Shown: piece by piece, positions 6,649-10,978 of the stretch
How positions within the stretch are numbered: position 1 is the first letter of the stretch
How the letters are laid out: each line of letters starts with the position of its first letter
Assembly: GCA_029975625.1 (NCBI GenBank)
Contig: JARKOR010000008.1
Location: 1-10,978 of the forward strand
Length of the DNA stretch: 10,978 bases
From: Nanosynbacter sp.
Lineage (GTDB): Bacteria > Patescibacteriota > Saccharimonadia > Saccharimonadales > Saccharimonadaceae
Reading direction: 5' to 3'
Notes under the pieces: generated by a model
What the model was told of the DNA's origin: nothing
What the model saw: only the letters and a program-made list of their open reading frames with translations
Databases searched by the model: none
Made by a program: the position numbers and the translations under genes

Positions 6649-8202
6649 TTAGTACTGTGGAGCAGCCAAGTAGTTAATCTTTGTGGTGTATACACCAGCT
6701 GGCGTATCCGCTGCGATGTTACCTACGTAACGAACCTTTGCGGTTGCGCAGGAGATAACTCCACCTTCACCACCAGCACCACTTGCATTGCTTGCGATAA
6801 CTTCCGGAACAGACTTACTGCTCTCTTTAAAGCTAAACTCTGCATTATTCGCTGTGGTTTCACTACTTATTGAAGCTACATCACCACCGTCATATGCCGA
6901 GCCTATAATCAACGGTGCTATATTTGGCGTAATCCAGTTTGACGGGAACGCGCCGCCGTCAATCGTATCAGCACCAGCATTGACTAGAGCTAAACCAAAT
7001 TGCTCAGTGCCAGGTTGGCTATGCGCTTTTGTTGGCATATCGGCAATCTTGTCGCCAACTGTATTTCGTAATGTATCACCCGAGTAGTAGACAACTGCAC
7101 CACCAGATGAGTTTGAACTTAGACGCCAGTACGAATGTGTATCATACGCCGTCCCGGTTTCCAGCGAGTATTCCGCATTTTCATTACCTAGACTTAGACG
7201 GTTACCGGTAATTGGGTCGACTTGCATTGCATCACATGAACCATGCTGCACATTTTGGGTGTCTGGATTTTGTACTCCAACTGAGAAAGCCATCGTTTCC
7301 AAAACCTTAGTAGTAATGTGGATTGAATCGGTCATCACGTTAGCAACCGTCACACCACCGTCGATAATGTGTGTATTCTCCGTTGCGGCTATCGCTGGAA
7401 TATGATCCGCCACACTATCGCTATCGTACGTGTTCATCTTGACGAAGAACGATCCCTTACCTGGGTTGGTAATGTATCGGTTCGTAGAAGCTTTAAATTC
7501 AATCGTAATTTGGTCATTAAATGCTGGAGCGAAATCTTCACTATCCGTAGAAATGGTTACGAAGTTCTGTTTTCCTGTCAATGACCCATCATTGCCACCA
7601 GTGGCAACGAATCCGGGATCTTCAACATTAGACGTTGCGATACTCCAATCAACGCCCGCAACTGGATTACCGTTTAATTTAACGATGAAATCAGTGCCGC
7701 TGACTGAGGCCGCGTCGTACTTGACATTCAAGTCACTGGTTTGATTTGCCCAACCACCAGTTGCGCCTTCATTATCTTGACGAGGTGTCGTTGCGCCCGA
7801 GCGAGCGTCACCTTCGTTATTACCAGGTGCCTGGCATAAACCAGCAGCGGTTGTACAGTACTGAAGCGTGAAGGCTTTAATTGGACGACTCGTTGCAGCA
7901 CTATCTGTACTGACGCGGAAACTAAACGTCTCACCTGTCTTTTTACCGTTTGGACCCGAGCCAGGTAGTGAGTAGTAATTACCCTCTGGGCCGGTCCAAG
8001 CATTTGGGTTACTTTCTGAGTTGCCCGCACCGTCGGTGTCTTGCCAACCAGGTGCCGAGCTCGTTAATAGCAGCGAGCGTTCTGTGAGCGGATTCAGCGC
8101 GTCCGCAAATACAGAGGCAGCCGGAATGATTGCAGCCGCTACAAGCGCTGCCGTCGCTCCGAACAATGTGCCACGCTGCACAATTGACTTGAGTGTATAC
8201 AT
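6649..8202 (-). CDS. Large secreted surface protein with WxL-like C-terminal domain
   Basis: At 517 residues this is the largest member of the secreted family. Its signal peptide is cleaved after VFA (about 33), followed by LTERSLLLTSSAPG (39-52). The N-terminal domain is expanded by Gly/Asn/Asp-rich loops, keeps a CX6C pair (C116, C123) and ends with YITNPGKGSFFVKMNTYDS (243-261). The second domain opens with TDSIHITTKVLETMAFSV (291-308), where the usual first Cys is Ser. It continues with LSSNSSGGAVVYYSG (361-375), PGTEQFGLALVN (397-408) and the terminal AGVYTTKINYLAAPQY. The two left-over cysteines (C323, C485) may pair with each other instead. It has its own extended -10 promoter, an AGGAG ribosome site 12 bases before the ATG and a strong terminator. 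This set-up suits a well-expressed structural surface protein, but that is inference. No anchor or sortase signal is present. Confidence 0.82.
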   Translation of the reverse strand: MYTLKSIVQRGTLFGATAALVAAAIIPAASVFADALNPLTERSLLLTSSAPGWQDTDGAGNSESNPNAWTGPEGNYYSLPGSGPNGKKTGETFSFRVSTDSAATSRPIKAFTLQYCTTAAGLCQAPGNNEGDARSGATTPRQDNEGATGGWANQTSDLNVKYDAASVSGTDFIVKLNGNPVAGVDWSIATSNVEDPGFVATGGNDGSLTGKQNFVTISTDSEDFAPAFNDQITIEFKASTNRYITNPGKGSFFVKMNTYDSDSVADHIPAIAATENTHIIDGGVTVANVMTDSIHITTKVLETMAFSVGVQNPDTQNVQHGSCDAMQVDPITGNRLSLGNENAEYSLETGTAYDTHSYWRLSSNSSGGAVVYYSGDTLRNTVGDKIADMPTKAHSQPGTEQFGLALVNAGADTIDGGAFPSNWITPNIAPLIIGSAYDGGDVASISSETTANNAEFSFKESSKSVPEVIASNASGAGGEGGVISCATAKVRYVGNIAADTPAGVYTTKINYLAAPQY

Positions 8203-8271
8203 AATTGTATATATCTCCTTTTTTAGCTTTTTTATTTTTCTTGTCCCCTAAAATCCGGGGCTTCACCTCGA

Positions 8272-8301
8272 ATAATACCACAACCAAAAGCATAAAGGCA
8301 A
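8272..8301 (-). promoter_or_regulatory. Promoter for the large secreted protein
   Basis: Minus-strand boxes are -35 TTGCCT (8296-8301), an 18-base spacer ending in TGG, and -10 TATTAT (8272-8277). The TGG-TATTAT arrangement is an extended -10. The predicted transcript starts near 8265, giving a leader of about 60 bases that is A-rich before the AGGAG ribosome site. It is the best promoter in the window. Confidence 0.6.
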
Positions 8302-8341
8302 TAGGATTTTTCCACATTTTTTATGAAATCTGTAATTTCAC

Positions 8342-9085
8342 TTAAAACACAGGTGTTATTACGGCAGAAAAGTCTCCCGTGTAGTGTCCGGCTGGCGTCG
8401 AGCCCGCCACATTGACAATCATGCTGATCGTATAATGAATTTGGCTGGATTCGCTGGTCACCTCGGCTATTGTATCGCCGCTCTTATACATAAATTTATT
8501 TGCCACTCGATAATTCTCCTTGAGAACAGAATCCACGCCCTGCTCCGATGATGTATACACCGGATCCTCCCCTACTTGAGGAACTGTATTTGCAACGGCA
8601 TTGATTCCAAACTGTTCCTTACCAGGTTCCGAATCCGTTGGGATGGCCGGCGTGCTTAACGAGTGTTCTCCATACTTTGGAGCAGAGCCGTATATTTGCA
8701 AGTAATAACCTCCGCTCAGATGGCTTCGTACTTGAACCGATGTTGTTTTTGAAGCGGTTTTATCTGTACTCAGTACGCCAAGGTCGGATGTGCCCGGCGT
8801 CACAATGATATCAAGCGTAGGTTCATCGTCACTTGAAACGGGACCAAATGTCGCCGTATAGTTAGGGCTCGAGGCTTCTTCGCCAGACATGTCGCCAATA
8901 GTCGCATGCGCACAATACTGCCCAGAGCACATCTCAATCGCCGAGCCTGCGCCAAATTCCGGCTCGGTTAATTGATAGTTAGGCGAAGTCGACGTTACCG
9001 CAAAACCTATCTGCATGGAACAGAGCGCCAGCGTGAAACTGACCACGAGCGCCACTCCTACACCGTACCCCACTCGACTATTCAT
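8342..9085 (-). CDS. Small secreted surface protein with WxL-like C-terminal domain
   Basis: The 247-residue protein has a signal peptide (hydrophobic 8-29). It lacks the ERS N-terminal domain of its relatives. Instead, residues 33-85 carry two SPNY segments (TSPNYQLTE and SSPNYTATF) around EMCSGQYC, a likely tight disulfide (C53, C58). This layout is frequent in Patescibacteria surface proteins. The rest is the shared domain: LDIIVTPGTSDLGVLST (91-107), RSHLSGGYYLQIYG (120-133), PGKEQFGINAVAN (154-166), MYKSGDTIAE (199-208), IVNVAGSTPAGHYT (223-236) and a terminal PVF. Alignment with the product of 5486-6565 is clear over the last 95 residues. Start: GGGAG lies 3 bases before the ATG. It may be the small subunit of the complex, comparable to small WxL proteins, by analogy only. 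No terminator is evident before the next gene 139 bases on. Confidence 0.8.
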   Translation of the reverse strand: MNSRVGYGVGVALVVSFTLALCSMQIGFAVTSTSPNYQLTEPEFGAGSAIEMCSGQYCAHATIGDMSGEEASSPNYTATFGPVSSDDEPTLDIIVTPGTSDLGVLSTDKTASKTTSVQVRSHLSGGYYLQIYGSAPKYGEHSLSTPAIPTDSEPGKEQFGINAVANTVPQVGEDPVYTSSEQGVDSVLKENYRVANKFMYKSGDTIAEVTSESSQIHYTISMIVNVAGSTPAGHYTGDFSAVITPVF

Positions 9086-9140
9086 CTGCTCCCATTATGG
9101 CGTAGTCGGCAATAAAACTCAAGTTGGCAATAACCGATGA

Positions 9141-9170
9141 AATATAGTAAGCTAGATATAGCATAATCAA
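9141..9170 (-). promoter_or_regulatory. Possible promoter for the small secreted protein
   Basis: Minus-strand TTGATT (9165-9170), an 18-base spacer and TATATT (9141-9146) give a plausible promoter with a leader of about 50 bases before ATG 9085. The same AT-rich 97-base divergent gap must hold the promoter of the plus-strand gene at 9183. A CATAAT at 9162-9167 is a possible -10 for it, without a convincing -35 or ribosome site. Confidence 0.4.
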
Positions 9171-9182
9171 GATACATGTTAT

Positions 9183-10244
9183 ATGAAACCAGACAACGAA
9201 CCAAATGAGGCACCGATTGAAGATAAGCAGGAAACGGACGAAGGACAGACCGTTGATACTTCATCTGATACCTCCAATGAAGACCATCTCGCCCAATCCG
9301 CACCAGCAGATGCCCTAAGCCGCACTCCGGACGAGCTTGAAGAAGAGGAAAAAGAAACGCATACCAACGAACCCGAACCTGTCGTCGAAAAGCAGCCATC
9401 GAAGTTGAAACGTTTTTTCCGCAAGGCTAATGTGTATTTTCTGCTGTTCTTCCTCGTCATCGCGGTTGCCATAGCCGTTACTATTGTTAACTACCTGAAC
9501 AGCAAAAAAGAGCCCGTAACACCAGTCGTCGGCAGCCAGGAGCTCACCGAAGAGGCTCTCAGGCAACTCGCCAACACAGACGCTTCGGTTGGCAGCGCCT
9601 CACAAACACTCACCATCCAAGGAAACGCTGTTATTGACGGTCAAACGCTTATGCGAGGCAACCTTAATGTTGCAGGAAATCTTCAAACTGGCGGAAGTAT
9701 CCAGGGGCCAACTCTTACTATCTCGGGAGCGACTAACCTTGGTGATACGCAAATGAATTCACTCCAAGTCGCCTCAAACGCAGCCATTCAAGGTAATACC
9801 ACAATGCGCGACCTAAGTGTCTCTGGTAGCGCCACGTTTAATGGAGCAGTGACCATGCCTCAACTTACCGTCACGACGCTCGTACTTAGCGGAAATGCAA
9901 ATTTGCAAATTCCAAATCATATTGCATTCACCGGTCCAACGCCTAGCCGAACCGTTAATGCTAGCGCCCTAGGCTCCGGCGGATCAGCTTCCGTTAGCGG
10001 CTCCGACACGACTGGCACAGTTAATATCAATACCGGTAATAGCCCACAGGCTGGCTGTATGGTGCGTATTAATTTCAATCAAGGATTCAGCAATCAACCC
10101 CATGTCCTCATTAGCCCCGTTGGATATGGAGCAGGCCGCACGGAGTATTATGTCGATCGCGACCAAGCTGGCTTTAGCATCTGCTCTTCCTCACCAGCTC
10201 CAGGCAATCAAGCTTTCGCCTTTGACTACTTTGTAACAAATTAA
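9183..10244 (+). CDS. Type II membrane surface protein: acidic tail, beta-repeat stalk, C-terminal head
   Basis: The 353-residue protein starts with a very acidic, disordered cytoplasmic segment (1-70). A basic KLKRFFRK stop and one transmembrane helix (about 84-105) follow, so by the positive-inside rule the C-terminal part is outside. Residues about 140-245 are short repeats with a hydrophobic-Gly rhythm (LTIQGNAVIDG, LNVAGNLQTGG, LTISGATNLGD, LSVSGSATFNG, LVLSGNANLQI). This pattern resembles bactofilin or tail-fibre beta-helical stalks. A Ser/Gly linker leads to a terminal domain (about 275-353) with one likely disulfide (C292, C334) and the sequence QPHVLISPVGYGAGRTEYYV. Such C-terminal domains recur in Patescibacteria and phage-fibre-like proteins. 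It is divergent from the surface cluster and lacks a ribosome site, so initiation may be leaderless or weak. A fibre-like adhesin is a reasonable guess, not shown. Confidence 0.8.
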   Translation: MKPDNEPNEAPIEDKQETDEGQTVDTSSDTSNEDHLAQSAPADALSRTPDELEEEEKETHTNEPEPVVEKQPSKLKRFFRKANVYFLLFFLVIAVAIAVTIVNYLNSKKEPVTPVVGSQELTEEALRQLANTDASVGSASQTLTIQGNAVIDGQTLMRGNLNVAGNLQTGGSIQGPTLTISGATNLGDTQMNSLQVASNAAIQGNTTMRDLSVSGSATFNGAVTMPQLTVTTLVLSGNANLQIPNHIAFTGPTPSRTVNASALGSGGSASVSGSDTTGTVNINTGNSPQAGCMVRINFNQGFSNQPHVLISPVGYGAGRTEYYVDRDQAGFSICSSSPAPGNQAFAFDYFVTN

Positions 10245-10258
10245 GGCCACTTACATAA

Positions 10259-10495
10259 ATATCGTCGTTACAGTACGTACTGATGTCAACAATTAGAGGC
10301 AGACCCCAGACCGCAGTTATGTACAGACGGCTTGGATTCCGAGAAATAGGCTACTCAAACAGTAATAAATATTATTGCAATTTGCCCGCTATTGGTGGAG
10401 GTTCAACCTATAGCGCGGATAAAGACTATTATAAACTATCTTTTACCTTGAGCAATATAACGGATTGCAACGAAACACCACCAACCGGAGCGTAA
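10259..10495 (+). pseudogene. Probable C-terminal remnant of a type IV pilin-like gene
   Basis: An open frame of 78 codons ends in TAA at 10495. The first ATG (10283) has no ribosome site. The last 30 residues contain DKDYYKLSFTLSNITDC, matching the YRLSFPLRGSGQC segment of the pilin encoded opposite (10505-10978) and the YxLxFxLxxxxxC ending common in Saccharibacteria-type pilins. It has two cysteines. The hydrophobic pilin N-terminus is absent, and only 14 bases separate this frame from the upstream stop, so the front of the gene is missing. I read it as a decayed tail left by recombination. A short intact gene of unknown role is the alternative. Confidence 0.45.
10271..10282. repeat. Perfect 12-bp palindrome
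   Basis: CAGTACGTACTG is its own reverse complement and lies directly before the first ATG of the pilin remnant, 26 bases after the stalk-protein stop. Possible protein-binding site or chance; no flanking repeat is seen. Confidence 0.35.
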
Positions 10496-10504
10496 GGTTA
10501 GTTG

Positions 10505-10978
10505 TTAATATGGACCAAGAGGATACGAGCAGTAAAAACCTCCTGATAATGATACGCGAAAGGGCGTAATACCCGAAATAGGAGAACACTGCCCCGAGCC
10601 TCTCAATGGAAATGAGAGACGGTACTCCCCGCCAACCCCCGTATGATAGTATGTAATGCCACGCCACCAATTATCCACTGAACCAATTGCCCTCATGCTC
10701 GATTCCGGTGAGGATCCGATATATTTGGCTAATGTTGTATTCAGCGTACCCTTGTTGGCTCTGTAATACGAGACGGAAGCGCCTCTGCACTGATTATCCC
10801 CACTACTGGTCCCTTCATAGTCCCACGGGTATCCCTGTCCAAGACATACGCCGTCCACGCCCTTCGGAATATCGCCCGTCTCGACTTTATAAAGCTGAAT
10901 CGCCTTAAGGTATGCCTCTGCCGCAGCAATTGTCTTACTATTTTCCGCCCTGTCTTGAATATTTGTATACGCTGCAAT
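10505..10978 (-). CDS. Type IV pilin-like protein, N-terminus outside window
   Basis: The frame is open to the right edge and ends in TAA at 10505, giving 157 visible residues. The visible start, IAAYTNIQDRAENSKTIAA, is the end of the long N-terminal pilin helix just after the hydrophobic half. The prepilin peptidase site and the hydrophobic stretch should lie within roughly 30-40 codons beyond the window. A helix follows (AEAYLKAIQLYKVETGDIPK), then a globular domain with four cysteines. Two precede the YIGSSPES region (GVCLG, NQCRG) and two follow it (GQCSP, FYCSY). The YRLSFPLRGSGQC segment is typical of the pilin C-terminal sheet. The product is likely a major or minor subunit of a type IV pilus, used in this group for attachment and twitching. 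It converges on the pilin remnant with 9 bases between them, and no terminator is evident in that space. Confidence 0.8.
   Translation of the reverse strand: MAAYTNIQDRAENSKTIAAAEAYLKAIQLYKVETGDIPKGVDGVCLGQGYPWDYEGTSSGDNQCRGASVSYYRANKGTLNTTLAKYIGSSPESSMRAIGSVDNWWRGITYYHTGVGGEYRLSFPLRGSGQCSPISGITPFRVSLSGGFYCSYPLGPY

Noticed and set aside
7113..7137. A literal W-R-L tripeptide in the 6649-8202 protein (residues 359-361), just before SSNSSGG
   Set aside because: It occurs once, is absent at this place in the three relatives, and lacks the second W-x-L; calling this a true WxL domain on it would be unsafe.
8245..8260. CCCC/GGGG pairing in the leader of the large secreted-protein gene, as a riboswitch or attenuator
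   Set aside because: Only a 4-bp stem with an 8-base loop; no conserved riboswitch features are visible.
8009..8317. Minus-strand frame across the start of the large secreted-protein gene
   Set aside because: Overlaps the promoter, leader and signal peptide of the real gene in another frame and has no family resemblance.
8324..8341. TGAAAT/ATTTCA hairpin after the small secreted-protein gene as a terminator
   Set aside because: Short AT-only-type stem with no T-run on the minus strand after it; too weak to call.

Overview
The window reads as part of a chromosome from a Patescibacterium (Candidate Phyla Radiation), most likely a Saccharibacteria-type lineage. This is inferred from protein style, not from a marker gene. 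The support is a type IV pilin of the AYxxIQxRAEN form, many secreted proteins starting with an (E/D)RS(L/I) segment and ending in AGxYTxxxxF, two DUF916/WxLIP-like membrane proteins, and base composition that looks balanced. TGA is used as a stop (at the 56-1123 gene) and no internal TGA is read through, which argues against the recoded Gracilibacteria/Absconditabacteria lineages. No RNA gene, CRISPR array, transposase or phage gene was seen.

Nearly the whole window is a cell-surface protein locus. From right to left on the minus strand come: a small secreted protein (8342-9085); a large secreted protein (6649-8202) with its own promoter and a strong terminator; a secreted protein (5486-6565), a WxLIP-like membrane protein (4368-5435) and an Ig/PKD membrane protein (3418-4344); then a second secreted protein (2199-3344), a second WxLIP-like membrane protein (1179-2189), a polytopic membrane protein (56-1123) and the start of a further membrane protein (1-59). 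On the plus strand, divergent from 8342-9085, lies a single-pass protein with a beta-repeat stalk and a small C-terminal head (9183-10244). A probable truncated pilin tail (10259-10495) follows it. The right end holds most of a type IV pilin-like gene on the minus strand (10505-10978, N-terminus outside the window).

The main interest is that four secreted proteins share one C-terminal domain (NxSGG, then PGxxQFGI, then SGDxIA, then AGxYT...F at the extreme C-terminus). Two of them are each followed directly by a DUF916-like membrane protein. This mirrors the WxL surface complexes of Firmicutes, where a secreted WxL protein pairs with a membrane-bound WxL-interacting protein, but the defining tryptophans are missing. 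My inference is that the locus encodes a divergent WxL-like surface complex, with two tandem copies of the secreted-plus-receptor module, a larger stand-alone subunit and a small subunit. Such a complex could build the envelope coat or mediate host contact alongside type IV pili. Function is not shown by the sequence.

Several start sites show recognisable extended -10 promoters, and one of them (before 6565) places the predicted +1 on the start codon itself, suggesting a leaderless mRNA.
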